Below, piece by piece: positions 37,260-46,905 of a DNA stretch of 64,000 nt (position 1 is its first letter; each line of letters starts with the position of its first letter). The notes below the pieces were generated by a model, which worked only from the letters and a program-made list of their open reading frames with translations, was not told where the DNA came from and searched no databases. The DNA is from Rhododendron vialii (taxonomy: Eukaryota; Streptophyta; Magnoliopsida; Ericales; Ericaceae): NCBI RefSeq assembly GCF_030253575.1, contig NC_080564.1, forward strand, positions 7,298,501 to 7,362,500, given 5' to 3'. The translations under genes were made by a program, and so were the position numbers.

Positions 37260-38180
37260 GGCCCTAACGCTCTTTCCTAGCTAGGACGCTCTGAGTTCAA
37301 TTCAAATCCCACCAGGCCAATATAATACTTTTCTTCACAACTGAAATCATAATGAAGAACCAAAACAAGCCGTGGAATTTACCACCTCACTCTCTCACTA
37401 CACCCATGTCCACACATGAATCAAGATGTGCTGCCAAGGCCCAAGCATATATAATTCAATACAATACAAATAACAAAACACCAATGTCAAAATTCGACTG
37501 GCGTCAAGAAACTTTGTCATCATGGTCACTTCTGTTCGGCAGTCCTTATACCCCCAATTTTGGACGGGCTACCAGAAACATCTCACCTTGGCCACTTCCA
37601 TTCGGCCGTCCCTAAATCCCCAAATCGCTAAGCAAAACCCAATCTTCTTGCTTCATACATTTGCTGAAATCTGACCACGGATTGCCATAACGAGACTGAA
37701 CCCCCCGCCTCCCCTCTAACGCGGCCAATGATATCAAAATCTCCCTAGAAGTAAGAAGCCCCAAGTAAGAACTCCAATGTCATGTTTCCTAAGCTTTCAA
37801 ATCGACTTCGACGAGTGGTCATTGATGCGAAGGACTATTGTGGTTGAATTTGAAAAATAACTAGAAGAGAGGAGATGAGGAGTGGATTTCTGGAGAGAGA
37901 AAGAGAGAAGAGTCTTGCTTTTCTTGCAAGGGTAAAAATGGTAAAATGTTATAATGCTCGTGGCATTAGAAATATCTCTCGTGGCATTAGCAGCTACCTA
38001 ATCATAAAGACTGAAAAAAACAAAAAAAAAAACCACGCACTTAGAAGTTGTCCCAAATGACCCCTAACACGATTAGATTATGTATCCAGATGTGATTTGA
38101 TATCCTCCACTAATTAATCTCATTAAACAATCCCTTAAACAAATACTAGAACCTAAAAACAGGTTTTCCCGTCGAGAGAT
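36415..38180. other. Intergenic region, no recognised gene
   Basis: Contains a (CT)n microsatellite at 37223-37253. The open frames at 37352-37615 and 37875-38060 have no family resemblance. Otherwise I see nothing. Confidence 0.45.
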
Positions 38181-38556
38181 GCTACATACACTACTATCCA
38201 TCCACTACACTATCCACTACATATTTTGGGGTTCATCTTAGGTCCCAAAAAAATACAGAAAAATGTTCATAAATTTTAGAATAATATTTTATGGGGTCCT
38301 GTAAAAAATCCGCTCCAACAGATATCGATAAGTATTATTTCTTGATTTGTAGGGGCGAAACTGCTCAACTGTACCGTTTCGCCCCTACGAATCAAGAAAT
38401 AATACTTATTGATATTTGTTGGAGCTGATTTTTTACAGTGTCTCATAATATATTATTTTAAAATTTATGAATATTTTTCTGTATTTTTTTGGAATCCAAG
38501 ATAGACCCTATAAAAAATGTAGTAAATGGTATAGTGGTTGAAGATAGTGTACCTAC
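38181..38556. mobile_element. Long foldback (hairpin) MITE, copy 1
   Basis: Nearly the whole 376 bp folds on itself. The left arm (ctacatacactactatcc...) pairs with the right arm ending ...gatagtgtacctacac around a centre near 38367 with gtaggggcgaaactg and its complement. The inner arm stretch (tgtaaaaaatc...atatcgataag) is shared with the foldback at 55735, so they are one family. Superfamily and target duplication are unclear. Confidence 0.7.
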
Positions 38557-40538
38557 ACTTATTGTTTCCGGTTATTATAACATGGTTTTTTTACTAGTTG
38601 GGTGAGACAGGGTGGACAATAGTAATTTGTACCAATTCTCATGGTTCCTGGTCATCCATGGACTGGAGCAGTGGGTAATTCTACAGATCTACTACTACTT
38701 AATTGTGTGAAATCCACAAAAAAATATATGTTTTGAAAATCTGAACCGGTTATTTTTTTAGATCTCGATTCTTGACATACGCATTATTCATACAAAAAAA
38801 AAAAAATTATTCAATTTGAGTGGACATTGGTACTATTTTTATGAGTATGCCCGTTAGCCCTGGTATTCCCAGGTTTGTTCTTTAAAATCTTGAACTTACC
38901 CCCCACCAAAAAAAAAAAAAAATTGCAATTTTCTAGAGGGAGATGATGATGATTTTTTTTTGTTGAGAAAAATGGATCGTTTAGAGTTCTTCTTGTTAAT
39001 CGATTAATTTGAATCATGCACTTATCAAAATAGTGTTTGAAATGGAGTGTATGTAGCAATCCTGATTACAGGTTTCGTCTCCAATGCTCAGGAGAGGCCA
39101 CGAAGTTGACTGCTTGAAACTTTTATGAGCTCCAATGGTCTCTCTCCTTCCCCCTCATAATGCCTTACATTCATGCTTTATGGTAGAGAGAGATCAGTTC
39201 ATACTCTAATGTTTCCGTTTTCATGTTTTCCATTCACTTTGTTATGGCATTTTTCACCCATTCACATTGTTACGGGTTAGAAATGCGCTTTACTCGTTTG
39301 ATAGAATGCTTCAAGACCAACCCTCTGTCTTTTGGAATTTTGCCATTTCTTTCTCATACATTCATGCTTGATTGGACATTTCTTTTCCTTTTGGAATTTT
39401 AAATGTCATAATTGGAACGGAGAAAAAGAAAAGAAGAAAGAAAAATTAGGATTCAAGCATGGTCAATTTTATTTCACAAAGTCAATGACTCAATAGTATA
39501 TTGTGTTTAGCATAGGGAGATATCTTCTCGATTACGTTTGGGTTATTCACCAGGTCGAGAGCCAAGTCCATTTGGGCCACCTACAAGAGAACGGTATGAT
39601 ATTTTTTATTTTTATTTTTGGTTTGATGGTAAGCGATGTTGGGCCAGCTTACGCGCACCTCAATTAATTTCTTTCTCGGTTCGGTCAAAGGCAGGTCATC
39701 CACCCACAAATGAACGGTGTTATTGGTCACTGGATTAGATGATTCATTGGGCTAGATACCGTGATTTGAAAATTAAAAGTCTTTTAGATGCAGACAAGAT
39801 CCCAACGCGCTAAACTTGAGAAGTATGGTTAGATGGTTTTCCAGGAAATCGCCACCAGTTTAAGCTGTTTCCCTCCAAACTTTTCAAGGAAATGCACAAA
39901 TGGGACTCAAATCGTATGAACTCCTTCCATTCATCCTCTTGTTGAGAAGCCTGTATTTGGCTATCGGATTTCATGTGATGGGATGACTGATAAACTGGTT
40001 CACAGTGGGGAAAAAAAGAACAAAAATTTGTCTTGTTGGATATTTTATACTCCATATTAGCGTCACAAAGCTTATGTCATGGTGATGATCTCTTCTTGTT
40101 TCTAGAGTTGGGTTTATTGACCAAGTCCATAGAGCTAAGGCGGGTTTTAGAAATCTTTTTAAAAAATAAATAATTTATTTTATATTTTTAAATTAAAAAA
40201 TAATATAAATTAATTTTTTTTGCATCGTATAAAAGATCTCAATGAGATTTTTCAAATAAGATTTATAGTACATATTTTTAAATTTCAATAAATTTTTTAT
40301 TTTTTAATGTAAAATTGTCTTCGTAAAAAATAAAAATTTTTTTTAGTCATGAAACGGAGCCTTAAGTCTTGATCCTGACAAGCTATCAATTTCCTGACTT
40401 CTTTAGGGTCCCCAACTGGGTGGACCCACTTTCTCTTTCCTGGAAAATTCTTGCTTGCCAGCTTAATTGACTTCAACGATATATTTAAGGAGTTAAAATA
40501 CCTTCTCTCCACTGTAGGACACAAACCTCTTAGACATC
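38557..40538. other. Intergenic region upstream of the receptor kinase, with a SINE fragment near 39610-39720
   Basis: gggccagcttacgcgcacctc at about 39642-39662 repeats the Au-SINE-like body motif found at about 25800, in the same orientation. Only the 3' body is visible. A TATA-like tatatttaa at 40480-40488 lies about 50 bases before the receptor-kinase ATG and would imply a very short leader. Otherwise AT-rich with no recognised gene. Confidence 0.45.
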
Positions 40539-43500
40539 ATGTATCTCATAGCACATGTCTTCCTCTTCCTCTTCCTTCATCATCTCATTCCCTCTACTGC
40601 TGGTAATAGCTTACCCCATTCTGACCACCCCATTGACGATATTACAGTCAATTGTGGCTCCTTTGGCAACTCAATTGCATTGGATGGCCGCGAGTGGGTT
40701 GGAGATATCGGCTCACAAAATACTTTCAAGCGACACCCAAATGGCAAATTGATGAAGTCACTAGAAGTTCCTCAATTCCTTTCTGCTGATCCTGTCCCCT
40801 ACATGTCCGCTCAAGTCTCGCGCTCTCAATTTTCCTATACGTTCCGAATCAGTCCAGGACAAAAGTTCATCCGGCTACACTTCTATCCGGCTTCATACCC
40901 AGGTTTTGAAAGGTCCAATGCCTTTTTTACTGTAAAAGCCGGAGTTTACACCCTTCTCAGAAACTTCAGTGCTTCCCTTACTGCTGATTCTCTAGGAGTG
41001 AAATATTTCTCTAAAGAATTTTGTGTCCATGTTGAAGAAAATCAACCACTTAGCATCACGTTCTCTCCATCGCCAACTACCACTTTAGATAGCGTATATG
41101 CTTTTGTCAACGGGATAGAGATCATCTCTATGCCAACTTCTCTTTACTACACCGGTGATGGTGATCTAGGTGCTCATGTTGTTGGCCACAAACACGGGTT
41201 CCACATTGATACAGGCACTGCATTTGAATTGGTTCACCGCTTAAACATTGGAGGGAACTCTATTTTATCAGTAGACGATTGGGGCATGTTCCGACGGTGG
41301 TCTGGGGACTCCAAATACTTGTTAGAATCTGGTGTTTTACCAGTTTCTACATCCATTCCAATCAAATACACAAACATCCCGGCATATGCAGCGCCACAGA
41401 AAGTTTACCAAACAGCTTGGTCAATGGATCCAAACAAGAAAATGAATAGGATGTGCAACCTTACGTGGAAATTACCATTGGATTTGGGATTCAGGTACCT
41501 GGTTAGGCTCCATTTCTGTGAGATTGATTACGAGATAAAAGAAATTGGCCAAAGAGAGTTTAGTATCTTCATGGATGGTAAGATCGCCGAGGCTTCTGCA
41601 GACCTTATCAAATGGAGTGGTGGAAATGGGGTTGCAGTGTATAAGGACTACATGGTGATTATTGATGGAGATAAAATGGAAGGAAAGCGTGACCTACTCA
41701 TAGCTGTGCAACCTCTTTCCTATGAGTCAAGGACTGAACACCATACTGGTGCTGTCCTAAGTGGGTTAGAGGTGTTCAAGTTGAGCAATCCTGACAATAG
41801 TCTTGCTAGTCAGAATCCTAAGCCTGTTTCTCATGCTCCTACATCTACTACCGTGAAGCCTCTTAAATTACTGCTGGTATTTGGCAATGGAAATGCAATT
41901 GTAAGTTGTCTGATAATTTTCATAGTTTCACTGAATATTGTTGTTTACAAATTACGTGATTGGGGGGACGTCATCCAGAAAGACATATCGGCACCATCCA
42001 AGTCAGAGGAATTGTGCCGCCGTTTTTCGCTTTCTGAGATACAATTGGCGACCAACAATTTTGATGATATGTTGGAGATTGGTGATGGTGGATTTGGTAA
42101 AGTGTATAAAGGACTCATTGACAAAGGGGCCAGCACTGTTGCCGTGAAACGCTTGAAGTTGACGTCCAAGCAAGGAGCTGAGGAGTTTTGGACGGAGATC
42201 AAGATGCTTTCCAATCTCCGGCACACTCATCTTGTTACACTAATCGGATATTGTGACGAGAGTCCGGAAATGATCCTTGTCTATGAGTATATGGTTCATG
42301 GGACCCTAGCCGATCATCTCCACAAAATTACTAGAAATAGCAATGGTGGCGTTTCTCCTTTAAATTGGGAGCAGCGACTCAACATTTGCATTGGAGCCGC
42401 ACGTGGGTTGGAATACCTTCATACTGGTGTCCAGCACAGAGTCATACACCGTGATGTGAAGACTTCTAACATTTTGTTGGACGAGAATTGGGTAGCCAAA
42501 ATTTCAGATTTTGGGTTGTCCAAGATGGGTGGCAAATCAACAAGTCAGGCAAGCACCTACATTATCACAGACATTAAAGGTACGTTTGGGTATCTGGATG
42601 TGGAGTATTTCTTGACCCATAGACTTACCAGGAAGTCGGATGTGTATGCCTTTGGTGTGGTATTGTTCGAAGCACTATGTGGGAGGCCGGCGGTGGATAA
42701 AAGATTTGAGGGAGAGGAGCGGAGTCTAGCGCTTTGGGCCCAACAATGCATCAAAGAGGGAACATTTCCTCAAATGATTGACCCTAGTATAAAGGGACAA
42801 ATTTCTCCACATTGTCTGAAGGTCTACGTAGAAGTTGCTAACAAATGCTTACATAAACGTCCAAACGAACGACCTAGAATGTCAGATATTGTGCAAAGGC
42901 TTGAATTTGCATTATCATCGCAAGATCAGAGTGCATATTCCTCTACAGATACAGAAGGGGAGCAGGAGGAGGAGGTTCAGGAGTCTAGTGCGGTTGACAA
43001 CATGCCAATTGAAAAGGTTACAGAGGGGGAGGAGGAGGAACAAGAAGAAGAGGTTTTTTCTGTTAGTGGTGAAGACAAGAAGCAAATAGGTGAGATTGTC
43101 ACTGTTCAGCAGCCTATAGAATATACCGTATCCATTCTTAGGACACCTTTATCCATGCCTAACAGTACAGCTGTATCCATGCCTGACAGTACCCCTAGTA
43201 CGGCCAAAGAAAGAGCCAACAAGAAGTCTATATCCAAGGCAGTTCATGGTCTTGCTAAAGTAATGGATTTTCGGAGGAGAAAGATGAAAGCTAACGATTC
43301 TAGCAGTGGATCATCGTGGTGGTGGAATAGATCCAAGTCACCAACTAAGGGCTCATCCCCTCCAGAACCTCCACCAGAACTACCAGTGGTTCCCTGTCGT
43401 CATTTCTCAATCACTGAGATAAAAGAAGCAACAAACAACTTTCATCGCACCATGATAATCAGGTATGGCGGTCCAGGTGGCGAGATGTACAGAGGCTATA

Positions 43501-44372
43501 TTGACAATGGAAAACTTCCGGTTGCCATCGAAAGGTGTACGAAAGATTCTGAGGACAATTTTCAGGAAGAGGTTGAGTTGCGCTCGAGGCTCCAACACCC
43601 CCATGTGGTTTCCTTCATCGGATACTGTAAGGAGTATGGTGAGACAATCTTTGTTTTTGAGTACATTGAGAAGGGGAACCTAAGTAATCACCTCCATGGA
43701 AGAGGAAAAGAACCTCTTCCGTGGAAAAAGCGTCTTGAGATCTGTATCGGTGCTGCACAAGGACTAAATTACCTTCATACTGGTTCCCAGAAGCCAATCA
43801 CCCATGGTGACCTAAGATCAAGTAGCATTTTGTTAGATGAGAAATGGTTTGCTAAAGTTTCAGGTTTGACAGTGTCCAATATTTTGGACCCGGACGACAT
43901 GACACGAACTGTTGGCACCACTATTGTGAGGAAGACCATGGGATATAGGGACCCTGAGTATCTACTAAGGGGAAACCTAACCACCAAATCTGATGTCTAT
44001 TCTTTTGGCGTAGTGTTGTTGGAAGTACTTTGTGCTAAGGAACCGTTTTATTCAGGTGCACCCAAGGGTGAAGAGATTCTAGCACACTGGTTTAGGACTT
44101 GCATTCGAAGTAAAACTATGCAATTGATCGTTGATCCGTATCTGATAGGGAAAATGGCACCTAAGAGTTTCGGTAAATTTGTCATGATTGCTGAGAGGTG
44201 CTTGCTATTCAGAGGAGTTGAGAGGCCAGCTATGCAGGATGTGGTGAAGAACCTGGAGCTTGCATTGCAGCTGCAAGAGACAGCTGGGGACCATATTAAG
44301 TTTGGCAAGCCTGGTGATCCTCCAGAGGCGATCCACAAAGCTGCTGTTCGTGCTTACAATCAGGTTTTGTAA
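40539..44372 (+). CDS. CrRLK1L malectin-like receptor with tandem kinase and pseudokinase domains
   Basis: One intronless frame of 1277 residues, against roughly 800-900 in ordinary CrRLK1L proteins, which are also usually intronless. Order: signal peptide 1-22, malectin-like ectodomain about 34-415, membrane span about 447-470, kinase 1 about 508-792, acidic Glu-rich linker 793-950 with a basic patch RRRK at 912-915, kinase 2 about 967-1245. Kinase 1 keeps GDGGFG (516-521), Lys537, HRD 637-639, Asn644 and DFG 657-659, so it should be active; its APE region reads DVEY instead of DPEY. Kinase 2 has Glu998 for the catalytic Lys, HGD (1089-1091) for HRD, Ser1096 for Asn and G-L-T for DFG, so it is a predicted pseudokinase. 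FERONIA-type relatives sense wall or RALF signals at the plasma membrane. The ligand and role of this protein are unknown. Confidence 0.95.
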   Translation: MYLIAHVFLFLFLHHLIPSTAGNSLPHSDHPIDDITVNCGSFGNSIALDGREWVGDIGSQNTFKRHPNGKLMKSLEVPQFLSADPVPYMSAQVSRSQFSYTFRISPGQKFIRLHFYPASYPGFERSNAFFTVKAGVYTLLRNFSASLTADSLGVKYFSKEFCVHVEENQPLSITFSPSPTTTLDSVYAFVNGIEIISMPTSLYYTGDGDLGAHVVGHKHGFHIDTGTAFELVHRLNIGGNSILSVDDWGMFRRWSGDSKYLLESGVLPVSTSIPIKYTNIPAYAAPQKVYQTAWSMDPNKKMNRMCNLTWKLPLDLGFRYLVRLHFCEIDYEIKEIGQREFSIFMDGKIAEASADLIKWSGGNGVAVYKDYMVIIDGDKMEGKRDLLIAVQPLSYESRTEHHTGAVLSGLEVFKLSNPDNSLASQNPKPVSHAPTSTTVKPLKLLLVFGNGNAIVSCLIIFIVSLNIVVYKLRDWGDVIQKDISAPSKSEELCRRFSLSEIQLATNNFDDMLEIGDGGFGKVYKGLIDKGASTVAVKRLKLTSKQGAEEFWTEIKMLSNLRHTHLVTLIGYCDESPEMILVYEYMVHGTLADHLHKITRNSNGGVSPLNWEQRLNICIGAARGLEYLHTGVQHRVIHRDVKTSNILLDENWVAKISDFGLSKMGGKSTSQASTYIITDIKGTFGYLDVEYFLTHRLTRKSDVYAFGVVLFEALCGRPAVDKRFEGEERSLALWAQQCIKEGTFPQMIDPSIKGQISPHCLKVYVEVANKCLHKRPNERPRMSDIVQRLEFALSSQDQSAYSSTDTEGEQEEEVQESSAVDNMPIEKVTEGEEEEQEEEVFSVSGEDKKQIGEIVTVQQPIEYTVSILRTPLSMPNSTAVSMPDSTPSTAKERANKKSISKAVHGLAKVMDFRRRKMKANDSSSGSSWWWNRSKSPTKGSSPPEPPPELPVVPCRHFSITEIKEATNNFHRTMIIRYGGPGGEMYRGYIDNGKLPVAIERCTKDSEDNFQEEVELRSRLQHPHVVSFIGYCKEYGETIFVFEYIEKGNLSNHLHGRGKEPLPWKKRLEICIGAAQGLNYLHTGSQKPITHGDLRSSSILLDEKWFAKVSGLTVSNILDPDDMTRTVGTTIVRKTMGYRDPEYLLRGNLTTKSDVYSFGVVLLEVLCAKEPFYSGAPKGEEILAHWFRTCIRSKTMQLIVDPYLIGKMAPKSFGKFVMIAERCLLFRGVERPAMQDVVKNLELALQLQETAGDHIKFGKPGDPPEAIHKAAVRAYNQVL

Positions 44373-45459
44373 TTTCGTGCATGATAGAAAGGTCGTTAGA
44401 AATTGTATTTTCAGAACATATATTAGTATTGTTACTTCAAGTGGAACAGATTAATTCTTGTACAGGTTTTTCTTTCTATGAGGGATTAACTATAATGTAA
44501 AACAGAAAGGGTTTTTTCTAGCCATACAAACCTAGCACAATTTACATTTTAGTTGATTACCTTTTAACATTTTCCCCTTTTAAGTTGATTTCATTTGAGG
44601 AGGGTTGATTAATTTTAAATCATTACCTTTTTTATTTTCCACGGTTGTATAAAACATAACATACAACCAATCTCTACCGATCCATTACTGTAATAAATGA
44701 CCAAAATTCACTCAAACTCTTTTCCATAAAAGGTAGACTTTTTCTTGGAAGAGTTTGTTTAAAATCTAGACCATCCAAATACATCTTGACGGTCAGAATT
44801 ATGCACATAACCAACACAGCGGTTGTGCAAGTAGCATTTTTGTTTTATTTTTTATTTTTATAGTTACTATCTCTCTAACTTTCTCTTTCTGTCCTTTCCT
44901 ATCATCTTCCAATTTACAACAGCAGAAAATGTGAAATTTCAAGCCTTTTGTAACTCTGGTTTTTTTTTTTTTGTCAATGCTAAACCTTTTCGTGAGTGGT
45001 ATTTTATATAATCCTAACTATGTAACTTTTGTCTTGTTTCAGGAAAAATATCTACGACAAGTGCTGAATTAGAAATATTGTTGAGGTGGATGCTATGATG
45101 ACAAGGTTTTCCTTTTGTCCCCTCTAATATTGTGTTCCCCATATATTGCTAGAGAACATACCTGTGAATTTTACTTCTAAGAAACTGAAACAATACCTAT
45201 TTCTTTTTAATATATAGGACAAAGTTATGGTACACAGGGTATACCGTATGTCTAAATCATGACAATTTATGATTTTTATTATGACGATTTTTGGTTTTCT
45301 AATGCATATTTTTTATGCTAGTTACGACTTCTACTTTAAAATTTACTTGTTGAACAGGTCATTAGCAGGTTATCCATAGTTAAAAAATATTGTTATTATG
45401 TAACCATAATTATTTGTACAAGAAATCATAATACTTGTACTCCAACCAAATATATGTGT
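44373..45459. other. Receptor-kinase 3' region and AT-rich flank
   Basis: Contains the 3' UTR and then AT-rich DNA. Around 45220-45440 scattered pieces resemble the tandem units that follow (tatgacga..., aaatcataa...), so the array or its parent element may begin here. Confidence 0.4.
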
Positions 45460-46415
45460 ACAATATCACAAATTAAATAATTCTACCCACAAATGTTATG
45501 ACAACACCATAAATTGGCATTATCTTACCACAATGAGTCGTACCAAAAATTCTTTTACACGTATGATATTCCGTAACAAAATCAAAATATGTCGTACCAG
45601 AATCAACAATTGTTATACCCAAACAAAATACATGTGTAAAATACCAAAAATTCAGTAAAATAACCAAATTAATTTGTTATAACAACACCTAAAATTGTCA
45701 TTTTCTTACCACAACGTGTCGTATCAAAAGAAAATATATTTAAATACTACAAATTATATAACAAACCATAATTGTTATAACAATACCATAATTTGGCATG
45801 TTCATGTCCACAACTGTCATAGCAAAGAAAATTGATTAAAATATTCCGTAACAAGACTAAAATACCACAAATTCAGTAATATAACCAAATTTGTTATGAC
45901 AACACCATAAATTGACGTTTTCATACCTACAACGTGTCATATAAAAAAAATTTATCGGAATGTTCAGTTAACGATAGTTATAATTAGCAAAATACCAAAC
46001 CACAAATTCAGTAATATAACCAAATTTGTTATGACAACACCATAAATTGACGTTTTCATACCCACAATGTGTCGTATAAAAAAATTCAATCAAAATGTTC
46101 AATTAACGATAGTTATAATTAGCAAAATACCATACCACAAATTCAGTAATATAACCAAATTTGTTATGACAATGCCATAAATTGACGTTTTCATACCCAT
46201 AACGTGTTGTATGAAAAAAATTCAATTGGAATGTTCAGTTAACGATAGTTATAATCAACAAAATACCAAACCATAAATTCAGTAATATAACCAAATTTGT
46301 TATGACAACACCATAAATTAACGTTTTCATACCCACAACGTGTTGTATAAAAAAATTCAATCAGAATATTCAGTTAACGATAGTTATAATCGGCAAAATA
46401 TCATACCATAACTAA
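45460..46415. repeat. Tandem array of an AT-rich unit of about 135 bp
   Basis: The phrase attcagtaatataaccaaat starts at 45871, 46006, 46141 and 46277, giving a period of 135-136 bases. Each is followed by ttgttatgacaacaccataa and a conserved cgttttcata. Two or three more diverged units extend left to about 45460. Units differ by a few substitutions, so the last four are the youngest. There is no coding capacity. Confidence 0.85.
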
Positions 46416-46795
46416 ACGTCGTTAGCGAATATATTTTTAGAATGATCGATCATAACTGTTAGAATATCAAGTCATACAATATTCAGCATTGTCACCAAAA
46501 TTAGATATCGACAACTGCGTAATAAAAAAAGTTTAATATATCTAGATACAAGAATGAAGTTGATCGCTTATCATTACACCCTTAATCAGACAAAAAAAAT
46601 CCTTTTACTATTGAATTCTGGTGCCGATGAAAGGGCTTTCTAAACCCTATCGAGCCAAAAAAATTACGTGGATTATTTAATCAATAAGTATAACGAAATC
46701 AATAGTTTTGATCGTCATTATGGTGTCGCGGTTGCAAGTTAACCATACATTCAATTACAACAGAGAAATTGGTTTTATATCAAGTATATTGAATG
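46416..46795. other. Spacer between the array and its inverted unit
   Basis: AT-rich sequence with a few words in common with the array (tagttataat, ataccataac). No gene or separate element is recognised. Confidence 0.35.
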
Positions 46796-46905
46796 CACAA
46801 TTCTAAATGTTCTTTTGGTACGACACATTGTGGTAAGAAAATGCCAATTTTTTGTGTTGTCATAATAATTATGGTTATGTTATATAATTTGCAGTATTTT
46901 ACAAA
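46796..46905. repeat. Inverted, isolated copy of the array unit
   Basis: The reverse complement of this stretch contains atgacaacac, aattggcattttcttaccac and aatgtgtcgtacc, the same order of words as the units at 45480-45720. The array is therefore bounded on the right by a unit in opposite orientation, as expected if the array sits inside a larger inverted-repeat element. Confidence 0.6.

Noticed and set aside
41938-44338. Several frames on both strands inside the receptor kinase
   Set aside because: They are shadows of the 1277-codon frame.
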